A DNA stretch of 64,000 bases, taken from assembly GCF_018320785.1 (NCBI RefSeq), contig NC_054886.1:2567177-2631176 (forward strand), written 5' to 3'. This DNA comes from Cheilinus undulatus (lineage: Eukaryota > Chordata > Actinopteri > Labriformes > Labridae). A program made the position numbers and the translations under genes. This document shows, piece by piece, positions 45,901-56,900 of the stretch. The notes under the pieces are model-generated. The model did not search any database. It was given only the letters and a program-made list of their open reading frames with translations, and was not told the origin of the DNA. Position 1 is the first letter of the stretch; every line of letters begins with the position of its first letter.

Positions 45901-46819
45901 TTTAGTTCTCCATTGGACCAAAGAAACTGTTTACTCTAATCGGCTGACGCTACCTTCATTGGGCAAAATACCAGCATGGGTCTCCCTGACTTTTAATAGC
46001 CGTTGGGTAGTACTTGTTAGCTTCTATTCATACCCTCTTTTGCAGAGGGGGTTCCTTTCCACTCACAAGTAGTAACCGCCCTTAACTGGTTTGTTCACTG
46101 ATAGGAGTTATCACCAATCACCCACAGAAGGTCTCAGGACCGAAGAACAGGTACATGCCAATCAGAACCTATGGTTGGACTCTGCGCAAGAGCCCCGACA
46201 GGAAATTTGAGCCCTTTTTATAAGGTACACTAGGTCTCCACCCGTACTGTGACTTCCAAGAAAGGTAATCTGAAAAACCTGACTTTAGGGGAAAACCCTA
46301 TGTTTGATCTACGTTTAGAATTTAGAAGGTCACGATAGTTTACTGGAACTCCAAGTTCATCCAAAAGGTCACCTCCCAAGGTAAAATAAGTTCACCCAAA
46401 GCAAAACCCCCTTACTGTGCTTAGAACTTCACCATAAGGTCTCTTGTGGTTTCACCTCAACTTGTCTCCATTATGTTATGTCATGTTTATAAAAAGGTGC
46501 ATGCATCATCAAGAAGCTCTTCACACCTCTGCGAGTTGCAATGTTTTTTTTTTTCTTTTTTTTTTTTTTAGCAGATACACCCTTCTTTGCCATGGAACAA
46601 TAGAGAGAAAAAACCCCACCTTAAAACCACATACAAAAATAAACCTGCCTGTTGCTAGGGCAGATTTAAGACATGTCATACTCTGTTATATCACCTTAGG
46701 ATAAATGTTTAATAAGCCTCAATAAAGGGCATTAATCCATGGTACTGTTTTTTCAGCTTCAGCACAGTAATTTAATAACACCAGAATGTCACTCTCTCAA
46801 CAGTACACATGTAAAAAAA
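45901..46819. other. Non-coding with promoter- and poly(A)-like signals
   Basis: TTTTTATAAGG at about 46216 is a TATA-like sequence. AATAAAGGGC at about 46722 contains a polyadenylation hexamer roughly 0.5 kb downstream. The arrangement would fit a solo long terminal repeat, but I found no matching TG...CA ends with target duplication and no coding region. A poly-T/C tract lies at 46544-46570. Confidence 0.2.
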
Positions 46820-47290
46820 AAACCTGACAGAAACCGGGAAACTCAAAAAACTGACAGAAACCGGGACACTCAAAATACCCACAGAAAACCGGGAAACTCA
46901 AAAAACCTGACAGAAACCGTGAAACTCAAAAAACGACAGAAACTGGGATACTGAAAAACCTGATAGAAACAGGGACACTCAAAAAACCTGACAGAAACCA
47001 GGATACTCAAGAAACCTGACAGAAACCAGGATACTCAAAAAACCCAACAGAAACCAGGATACTCAAGAAACCTGACAGAAACCAGGATACTCAAAAAACC
47101 CAACAGAAACCAGGATACTCAAGAAACCTGACAGAAACCAGGATACTCAAGAAACCTGACAGAAACCAGGATACTCAAAAAACCGACAGAAACCGGGATA
47201 CTGAAAAACCTCAGAGAAACCGGGATACTCAAAAAACCCACAGGAACCGTGATACTTAAAAAACTGACAGAAACCGGGATACTCCAGTCC
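46820..47290. repeat. ~27-bp minisatellite, about 17 copies
   Basis: The unit is approximately GACAGAAACCGGGATACTC plus AAAAAACCT. Copies vary at GGGATACTC/GGACACTC/CAGGATACTC. Sub-blocks of two units (AAGAAACC alternating with AAAAAACCCAACAG) recur at 46990-47130, showing local higher-order duplication. The frame across it encodes a Lys-Thr-Asp-Arg-Asn repeat and is not a gene. Confidence 0.95.
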
Positions 47291-47905
47291 ATGTAAACGC
47301 AGTCTATGACAGAAACTGGTCAGAGGTGTGGCCAGGACTGGGCTCCATGAGGACGAGAGAGAGAGAGCAGCTGTGATCAGCTGGTTAGTTCTTCAGCTCA
47401 GATCAAATCTTCTTAGAATAAAAACACACAAAGAAAGACTTGTTCATTCTGGTTTTCACAAATGTCCCTCTGTCCCCAAATCATCTCCCAGGCCTGATGA
47501 GACCTGCTGCTGTTCAGTGCTGTCCAGGCTGATGAGAATCCAGTTTTTAACAGCGTGGCTGAAACTTTCCTAGTTTGAAGAGGAATTTGTGGAAATTCAG
47601 TGAGAAATCCAGGATTACTGATGACTAAGGGAAGAATGGTATTTCCTCTATAAAGCTCATATTCTAGTTGGGCTAAATTTGTTGTTTTTTAACACAAGAA
47701 GTTTCCTATCAAACATCCAATAGAATCATGTAGAGATGTCAGCAGAAAAAGAAGATGATGTTGTTAGTGGTGAAAATAGCCGTTGTATTGTTGATTGAGT
47801 TTCTGGCTCTGCTGTTCACTTAGACTGTTTGGTCTATGATACCCGCGTTAGCTCGTCTCTTGCTCTGATTGATTGACGTGAATGTAACAGGCCATGGTGC
47901 TAAAT
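47291..47905. other. Non-coding, no feature seen
   Basis: No gene or repeat recognised. The 47328-47573 opening lacks motifs. Confidence 0.45.
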
Positions 47906-48068
47906 CAGGGTCTCTGCAGGTTTCAACAAGTCAAATTTAAGACTTTCTAAGACTTTTTTTAAGACCATAATGAATACAATTTAAGCCCCATTTCACATCC
48001 ACACTGGCAAAAAAAGTAAAGAAGACATGCAGGAAAATCGGAGGCCAGAATTACTTGCAAAGTTTATG

Positions 48069-49145
48069 TAGGGCCCTATGAATTTTGTTTTATTTTTTGC
48101 CAAATTCCATTTTAATTTTTTTGGAATTCCGTTTTTTAACCTTTCCACTAATTTTACCAGAAAAAAAGATTGTCCTGTTTATGTAAATGAATCAAATGTT
48201 CACTAATTAAATAGAAATAACCTTAAATTTACTGAATAAGGGCCACAGTTGGCCCAGGAGCCATTGCTTGGATAACCCTGATATAAAATAATTATATCCA
48301 GTGTAACAGTCAGATATTTCCAACATTTCAAGACACACTCATGTGTATAATCACATCCTAACTGATGTTTATAGTGCAAATGAAGAAATCCTTCTGTTCT
48401 CTCATCACAAACAGTGATAGTAACTTAATAAGGTCACATTAAAGTTAAATGGCTAAAAGTAAACCTGTTACCTAAACTTTTCTTTACTCTCTGTCTGTAA
48501 CAGTGCATGCAGTTTGATGCTGCATTGTGTTTTACTCCTTACAGTAACGGTTCTCTCCTCATCTCCCTGCTGTCTGTCCGTCTGCCTCATATCAGACCGC
48601 TACGTTAATACAGACACGTGTTGGCTCGTTAAGTAACCAAAGAGAACTACAGTATCTACAGGATGAATTATTGAGCTAACTGTAACTCGAATTTAACATC
48701 ATTTAGACTTCATAAAATCTCCAGTCCGTCCGACTTGATTCTGAGGCTCCGAGGGTTGAGCGGTGTGCCTCGCGTGAGGTGAGACACACCGCTCAGGTGG
48801 TGTGGTGAGGTAAAATAACTTGCAGCACGGATGAGTTTTCTTGAAGGTGCAACATTATCCGTCGGTACTATGGGGCTACGTGATGTTCGCCGGTGTTTCG
48901 TGCAGCTGCTTTGACATGCTGTTGTTTAGGAGGGGGCGTGGTGAGTGTTGGGAGTGAGGGACAAGTTGTGCCCCACTTTAGTGTTCCCCTGGGAACATAT
49001 TCCTCAGATATACATTCATCTTTCAAAAAAAACACAGCATTTCAGTCAAATTCATTCAATTTCTGTGATTTCCGCGTTAAATTGTAATTTCCGTTTTTAT
49101 TGGCTAATTCCACGATTCTGTTAACGCGGAAATCATAGGGCCCTA
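48069..49145. mobile_element. Nested element with TAGGGCCCTATGA termini
   Basis: Both ends read TAGGGCCCTATGA inward, with ATTCCG/TTTCCGCG words close inside each. The ends are themselves near-palindromic (TAGGGCCCTA). The 1.08-kb interior has no transposase. It sits inside the 47906-49752 element, so it inserted later. Superfamily not determined. Confidence 0.7.
48757..48795. repeat. 11-bp perfect inverted repeat, GC-rich
   Basis: TGAGCGGTGTG (48757-48767) and CACACCGCTCA (48785-48795) are separated by 17 bases. The interval contains CGCG, which is unusual in this AT-rich surrounding. It lies inside the 48069-49145 element. Confidence 0.9.
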
Positions 49146-49752
49146 TGTATGAATTTACTCATAGATCCTGATGTGGAACAATACTGGCTGACTGAAAGCG
49201 TTTGCTGCTGGCATTTTATGACTGCTTTATGTTTTTCTGATTTGCAATGGGATTCAAATGCCTTCATGCCCAATGTTCAGAGTTTCAAAGTTTTCTTGCA
49301 GAAGGTGCAGTGTGCTTCATATATGTTTCCATCCACCGGCTTCAACCATGCATCAAAGTGTTTGTTTTGGAGCCACAAATTGTTAAATTTGCACTTATCC
49401 ATTTTACACAAGTAAGTCGGCCTTGCTATGGGCTTTTGTTAAGTTTCGTCCTCTGCTATGCTTCGCTGAAACACATCCCGGCGTGCACAGCACACTAGCT
49501 GGTTGTGCTTGATAAATTCTGACCTGGCTGCACAGGTCCTTTAGTTCTGTTTATGTAGTTATGTTATAGTGTCCTCAAAAATCAAAACACTGAAGAGCGA
49601 GACTGAATATTATGCATTTGTTTTAAATAAACGTAATGTTAATAGATTTTTAAGACCTTTAAAAATCGCATTTAAGACATTTTATGACAATTTATGACAA
49701 ATTGTTGGATTTTAGACATTTTAAGACTTTTTAAGACCCCGTGGATATCCTG

Positions 49753-50385
49753 TAAATACCAGTTTATTGGATATCAAGGCTCTGTGGTGGCCAGAGAGAG
49801 GAGAAGAGATGCAGACTATGAATGTGGACAGAGAACTCTGACCCCTGTCTGTACAGCCGTCATGCTGCTGTTTTCTGGAGCAGCATTTAGTAGCCATGAG
49901 TCTGAAAGACATTTCTTCTTCTTTTCTTCTATTATTTCACTCATATCACTCTGACATTGAAGGTTCCTCTCTGACCCCGCTCTTTAGCCCATTTTTACCT
50001 ACAGGCTTCAAAATGGACTAAAAACAACAACCTTTTGTTTTTACCCAGAAGGCTGCTGTGTTTGGCACTATTTTTCAGTGCCAGCTTGAGCTACGGTGCT
50101 ACGACTGTGTGCTCTTCCATCTCAGAGTATCTGATCAGCTGTTTGTGTCTGTGGGCTTCGTTAGACCAAACGAGGAGTATCTAAGCTAAAACAGCACTAA
50201 AATGAACCGTTGTGGACTTGATCATATAAAAATGACTGCTGAGCAGTTAAACAGATATCGAAACACTGATACAAGATGGCTGTCAAGCTTTGAACAAATA
50301 AACCAGATTAATCAGAGAGGATCAGTCATCTGGTGTGTAGTCTGACTAAGCTTTGGATTCAGACAGAGTTTGAGCAGAGTTTGAG
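49753..50385. other. 3' flank of the NLR gene, non-coding
   Basis: Downstream (minus-strand sense) of the B30.2 stop. The nearest AATAAA on the minus strand that I noticed is at about 50295 (GGTTTATTTG in plus). A second is near 49765. Either could end the transcript; no stronger evidence. Confidence 0.35.
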
Positions 50386-50980
50386 CTACACAGAACACAG
50401 AGACACTGAGGAACCTGTGGAACCTCCAGATAAGGGCCAAACCCCAAACCCAGGATAGAGTGGTTCAGTGAATGTGGTGTTGAAGGTGTGAAGGTGGATC
50501 AGTCTGTCAGAGGAGACGCTGTACAAGGACAGAGAGCCAGCAGGATGGTCCAGATACACCCCTACTCTACCAGAGGATGACGAGAACAGAGGGTATGTTC
50601 CTCTGTCATTGTGATGGACAGAGTAACCATGACCAGAGCAGCTCAGACTCCAGGACTGATCATTAGATCCAAACAGACATTCATCTCCATCTCCTCTCCG
50701 TCTGATTCCTCTGTAACTCACTGATACATCGACCCCTCCTCCCCACTCGATCTCCCAGTAACAGCGACCAGTCAGACCAGTACGACACAGCAGCTGAGGA
50801 CAGTTATCAAATCTGTCTGGATGATCAGAATACGGTTGATCCTCCTCCTCCACACGTGTCACTGTCCTGTTGTTGTCAGACAGTCTGAGTCCTCTGTTCA
50901 CTGTGTTTGTGTCCACCTCCAGCTCACAGGCGTCTGATGGAGAGAAGGAGACACAGCTGATGGTTATCATCTGATCATTC
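50386..50980 (-). other. NLR B30.2 (PRY-SPRY) exon
   Basis: Reads [20 protein letters not shown], then [20 protein letters not shown] and [20 protein letters not shown]. It continues with [34 protein letters not shown] and [10 protein letters not shown], and the stop is at 50386. PRY is about the first 50 residues, SPRY the rest. The best-looking acceptor, CCATCAG before 50933, needs a one-base codon remainder, but LRR exon 4 leaves two. An acceptor at TTGTTTAG before 50980 restores the frame with 15 extra residues. Confidence 0.88.
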
Positions 50981-53900
50981 CTAAACAAGGTTACTGACAG
51001 AGTCAAACTAACATTTCATCTTCAGCCCTGAATCCTGTTTATCAGCCCTGAAATTCTACTTCCTGTTTCTATTGGAATGAACAGACCACAGTGAGCTGCA
51101 GCTCCACAATCACAGACAGACACCAAACACTTCAAAGTTCAGACATTTCTATGGCTTTGACTTTACATTGATGGCTTTGATTTCACCTCCTGTGTCCACT
51201 GGGTGGCGCTATATTCCTCACATGATGGTGCTGTATGTGGATAATGAGCGTCAGGATGAGATAGAAGCGTCTGAAATGAGATTCCTCAGGAGGGAGTCTG
51301 GGCTCAGCCTTAGAGAGGGGGAGGAGGTCAGAGTAGAGCAACTTAACACACCTCAGCAGGAAAGAGATGAAACTTGGAGCACAGGTAAAGGATGTAACCA
51401 CAGAGAGACTTCAGAAAACATTTCTTCTGTCTTCCTCTGCTCAGACATAAACAGAGTATGACATCAAAGGTTTGTTTTAAGGGGAGAAGGGGGCTTATAA
51501 CACTTGAATTTTGATTTAAAGCATTATCACTTCATAACTTTGTAATACCATGATATTATACTGGTTCTGTCAAAAACAAGAAAAATATGGTGACATGAAT
51601 TTTAAGCCATATGGCCCAGGCCTAGTCCAAACGTTTGACTAGAATGGACCAAAGTTGTGCAGACATCTCCTGACACACGTTGCTAAAGCATGCCGTAATG
51701 GTCAGAAATCCTGCAGAGCAGGCAAAAACATGCAGGGCTCTACAGTGTAGCCTTTTAACATCTAGAGAATCAGCTATGGTCTTTAAACTACTACATCTTG
51801 ATATTAAAAATATTCTTATCAAAGTAAATAATATCTTAAATGGCACAGTTTATATTTACTAGTTTGAGGACGGGGATTGTTCTCTGCTGTCACTGTGTTA
51901 ACAAGACTAGGTAAAAACCTAGTATATGGCTGACCACAACTATCTGGGATGCTTGTTAGAATGCCTGACTGGCAGAGTGATTTTGTCATTATTGTTAATT
52001 TTTGTGAGCCAAATTTTTTGTGGCTTCTTAAATGTACACAGTTTCATGCTGTCCTCTCGCTCTCCTCTGTGTACATATGAAACTTTACAGAAACATGTGT
52101 CAGACTTCACTGATAGAGACAGACTGTGTCACTGGAGATTAACTGTTTTTTTTGTCAGTTATAAGTTTATACTAACAGTAAAACACTAACTGTAAATGAA
52201 CTGTTTATTCTACAATAAAATAAAAACTGCAGCAGGTTTCATGAACATTTCTAATTCTTCTCAGACAGGTGTGTAAGGGTCTATATATATGTGTGTAAAA
52301 TTAAGCTGAATTTCTACTTTAGTGTTCCTGTTCTTTTTTATATCTGTCAGTTATCTGTAAAAAGCACATTTATTATATTCCCTGCAAATAAACCATGCTA
52401 AACGTTTAAGTAGCGCTCCCTTAACAATGCAAATGCAGAGATTTTAACATTTATTTGTTCCCCATAATCATGTAGTCCATCCATCCATCCATCTTCTTCT
52501 GCTTATCCGGGATCAGGTCGCGGAGGCAGCAGCCTAAGCAGGGAAGCCCAGACTTCCCTCTCTCTGGCCACTTCGTCCAGCTCTTCCCAGGGGATCCCGA
52601 GGCGTTCCCAGGCCAGCCAAGTGATATAGTCTCTCCGGCGTGTCCTGGGTCTTCCCCGGGGCCTCCTCCCAGTGGGACTTACCCGAACACCTCACCAGGG
52701 AGGCATCCAGGAGGCATCCGGACCAGATGCCCGAGCCACCTCATCTGGCTCCTCTCAACGCGGAGGTGCAGCGGCTCTACTCCGAGTCTCTCCCGGATGG
52801 CCGAGCTTCTCACCCTATCTCTAAGGGAGAGCCCACACACCCTGCGGAGGAAACTCATTTCAGCTGCCTGTATCCGCGATCTTGTTCTTTCGGTCAATAC
52901 CCACTGCTCATGACCATAGGTGAGGGTGGGAATGTAAATCAACCGGTAAATTGAGAGCTTCGCCTTTTGACTCAGCTCTTTCTTCACCATGACAGACCGA
53001 TGCAGAGACAGCATCACTGCTGACGCCGCACCGATCCGCCTGTCGATCTCCCGCTCCATTCTTCCCTCACTCGTGAACAAGACCCCGAGATACTTGAACT
53101 CCTCCACTTGGGGCAGGATCTCATTCCCAACCTGGAGAGGGCATTCCACCCTTTTCCGACTGAGGACCATGGTCTCAGATTTGGAGGTGCTGATTCTCAT
53201 CCCAGCCGCTTCACACTCGGTTGCAAACCGTTCCAGTGAGAGCTGGAGGTCCCAGTCTGATGAAGCCAACAGGACCACATCATCCGCGAAAAGCAGAGAC
53301 CTAATCCTGAGGCCACCAAACTGGACGCCCTCAATGCCCTGGCTGCACCTAGAAATTCTGTCCATAAAAGTTCCGAACAGAACCGGTGACAAAAGGCAGC
53401 CCTAAGCAGTGCCACAAGCTGATCGCCTCCATGCCACGCCGCATTGATGAAGTAATTCATGCAAAAGGAGGCCCAACCAAGTATTGAAGGCATAGAAAAG
53501 AAAATACTTTTCAGAAGCCTGACATTTCTGTTTAAAATATCCTTTTTTTATTGATCTTATATAATATTCTAATTTTTTGAGACACTGAATTTTGGGTTTT
53601 CATTATCTGTATGCCATAATCATCAACATTTCAAGAAATGAAGGCTTGAAATATATCACTCTATGTGTAACAAGTCTATATAATCAGTTTCAGAAAAGAG
53701 TGACAAAAAATATTGAACTTTGTCATGACATTCAAATTTTTTGAGATGTACCTGTACTTACTTACTCAGACACAGACATTGCCATATGAAGGGTTGACCT
53801 CAGCAGTCAGCCAAAAAGTCTAATCCAACCTGTGAGGGACTGAGCCGTAGTGTTTCCTCTCCTCAGAACTCTAAAACTGTTTGTGTTTGATGAATGTCAG

Positions 53901-56900
53901 TGATTGTGAAAGTGGACCTTCATGCTTTCAGAGCCAAAGACAGAGATAGATTCAGACACAGCCTCAATCATTGTTGGTTCCCATGGCTACCTGATTCATC
54001 AGTCACATTCATCATTGTGTTCTCACTAATTCACAATTCAGACACTCACACTTCTTTAGACCTGGTTTCAGTCTGTGTCGTCCCCCATGGTCCAGTCTGG
54101 AGGAAGAAACAGAGCCAGTTTAGACATCAGGGATGGTCAGGAGAGATCCAAACGCTCTCATTCTTCATGTGACTATATTTTCCTTTAGTTTTCACTGGAG
54201 CCTGTATAGTATATCAACATGTCTACTTGGCTATAAGTTTATCAACACAGATGTTCCTACTGTTTCCACTATCCTATCAGAATAAAGGCATAAAGCCCCA
54301 GTAGAGCTGCAGCACTGAGAGCCAGCTTTAATACCTAGTACCAGTCTGTCTCTCTCTGGGTCTTTCTGTCTGTACCTCAGTGTCTCCAGTCTGCAGTCTG
54401 GATCCTTCTGTAGAACAGACAGTAGGTTCTCTCCTAGTTCTCCTGGATGATTGTAGCTCAGGTCCAGCTCCATCAGACAGGACCAGCCCAGAGCTGAGGC
54501 CAGAGAAGAACAGCCTTCCTCTGTGACCAAACAGCCAGACAGACTACAGGCACAGAGAGAAATAAAAAAGGCTGTTTAACATCTGGAACTGAGGCGTTAC
54601 TTTACCAACATACAGGCCTGGCACCTAGAGTCTTCAACAGCCCATCCTAAGATAAGACCAACTTTATCGTTCCACAGAGTGAGACATTTGTCTACGGCTC
54701 TTCACCCATGCTGCAGACAGAAGACAACAGTCAACAACATACAGATGACACATGAAAACCCTTCAACATAGACACTGAGCCTTATTTGCTGCTATTTTAC
54801 AGCTTTATAGACAGGATTAAATGCATTTTAAACCTGTTCAGTCTACAGCAGAGAGCCCTGAACCTCTTACCAGAGGGCAGCTGTTCATACTGTCAGATGT
54901 CTGTTAGGTGGGGCACCAGGCCTCTGCAAGTTCTTCTCTGCAGGATTTCAATAAATGGCCAGAGATGCTGTCTGGTCCTGGTACCTTACCAGGACAGATG
55001 AGTGAAAAAAATCTCCACAACATGCTGGTCAACAGTCACTAGAGAGTTTGGTGCAGGTAAAATGTCCAGGGCTTCTTTCTGTTCCTGTGAGAAGTCTCTA
55101 GTTTCAAACCTGCAGTAACAATCCTTAAACTCATTCAGCCTTTCTCCCTCATTGAACACATGAATACTGCCCTTAGCAGGGGGACATGGTCCTCATCTTT
55201 TTCATGGAGTCCCACAGGTTTTTGGAGTTCCTACACCCTTCTGATTGGGAGACTTTGATGCAGTTGTCATTGTTGTTGCACTAACCTGAGAGTTTTCAGT
55301 CTGCAGTTTGGACTCTCCAGCCCAGAAGACAGCAACATCACTCCTAAATCCTGCAGGTCATTGTTACTCAGGTCCAGCTCTCTGAGACTGGAGGACTGGG
55401 AGCTGAGGACTGAGGACAGAGCTCCACAGCTCCTCTCTGAGAGGTTGCAGACACTCAGCCTGAAACAGACGTCAGGTTAGTCAATAAAATAATCAAACTC
55501 ACAAAATAAAGAACAGGCTGGAAAGGAACGTTTTCAAAGCCGTGGAATCCTTACCTGAGAGTTTGCAGTGTAGACAGTGGATCCATAAGTCCACCACAAA
55601 GTTGCTCAACACCTGAATCCTGCAGGTGGTTGTTACTCAGGTCCAGATCTCTGAGACTGGAGGAACTGAGGACTGAGGACAGAGCTCCACAGCTTCTCTC
55701 TGAGAGTCTACAGCCACTCAGTCTGAAACAGACATCAGGTTAGTCAGTAAAATAATCAAACTCACAAAATAAAAACAGGCTGGGAAGGAACCTTTATGAA
55801 GTGGTGGAGTCCTGACCTGAGAGTTTGCAGTGTAGAACGTGGATCCTTAAGTCCACCACAAAGTTGCTCAACACCTGAATCCTGCAGGTGGTTGTTACTC
55901 AGGTCCAGATCTCTGAGACTGGAGGAACTGAGGACTGAGGACAGAGCTCCACAGCTTCTCTCTGAGAGGTTACAGCCACTCAGTCTGAAACAGAAACAGA
56001 GGTAGAAATAAGGGGGGGGGGGGGCAAAAAAAAGAACATGGTGTTTGATTTGGATTTGAATATAAAACTTTCATTTAATGTTAAATGTAAACAAACACCA
56101 AATAAACTTAACATAAATACATTTAAATAAAAAATACAATAGCTTATTTAAAGAAAGGAATAAAAATAAATAAATAAGAAATTAGGTTGAATAAATAAAG
56201 CAGGTAACTTAAATCAAAGGAGTGACAATTTTTTTTTTTAATTTTGTTCCTGCAGAGTTTGCACCCTTTCTCAAGGCATTTTATTTTACGGGGCTTCCTA
56301 AAAAAAAAAAAAAAAAAAAAGTGGCCTTAAACTGATACCCCAATATATTTTTGCTATATCCCTACATAAATCTTGAAATACTAATGTCTGTTTTCTGTGT
56401 TATGTTTACTATTGCTGATTATAAAATGATTATTTCCCTCATTAAGGGTGAAGCAAACCTACACAAAATTCACCAATCCTGCATGCAGCCAGAGGCCAAA
56501 ACCCTGCGGTCTAGTCCACCATTCAGGCTCACAGCTGTGATTGCATTAGTCCGTTATCTGTGCTGATGAACGCTGGACCAGTTTCTGACAAGTTCATGAC
56601 AAGACTCTGGCAGGGAGTTTTCAGCAAAATGTTTGCATCCAGGCAAGTCTTGTATTCTGGGTTAAATTTCTTCATGAGATTTTTAAATCCTGGTTTTGCA
56701 ACAACACTGGGCTCATGTCTTTAGGGACAGGTTGTGTTACTGCTGACGTTATCTCTGAGTCATCTTGCAGCGTATTTTAATGAATACCGCATGAGTTCGA
56801 CCTCTTCCTTTTCAAAGTTGAACAACTGCTCAACGCTGCAGATCTCTCTGCAGATTTCTCATTGTCCGTCTTAAAAGGCATCTAACTAGCTGCTAACTGA

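Larger units (their letters stand above)
47906..49752. mobile_element. hAT-like element, AAGACTTTTTAAGACC type
   Basis: The left end CAGGGTCTCTGCAGGTTTC is followed by TTAAGACTTTCTAAGAC. The right end is AAGACTTTTTAAGACCCCG then TGGATATCCTG, which read inward is CAGGATATCCACGGGG. The two ends are clearly inverted versions of each other. Flanks TGCTAAAT and TAAATACC share only TAAAT, so no clean 8-bp duplication. Another element occupies 48069-49145. Confidence 0.65.

Noticed and set aside
45901..46740. Solo long terminal repeat
   Set aside because: TATA-like and AATAAA signals are present, but no TG...CA ends or target duplication could be found, so it is left as an unassigned interval.
46739..46954. 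71-codon frame with Asn-Arg-Asp-Thr repeats
   Set aside because: Derived from the 27-bp minisatellite.
52989..53405. 138-codon plus-strand opening
   Set aside because: Antisense shadow of the RTE reverse transcriptase.
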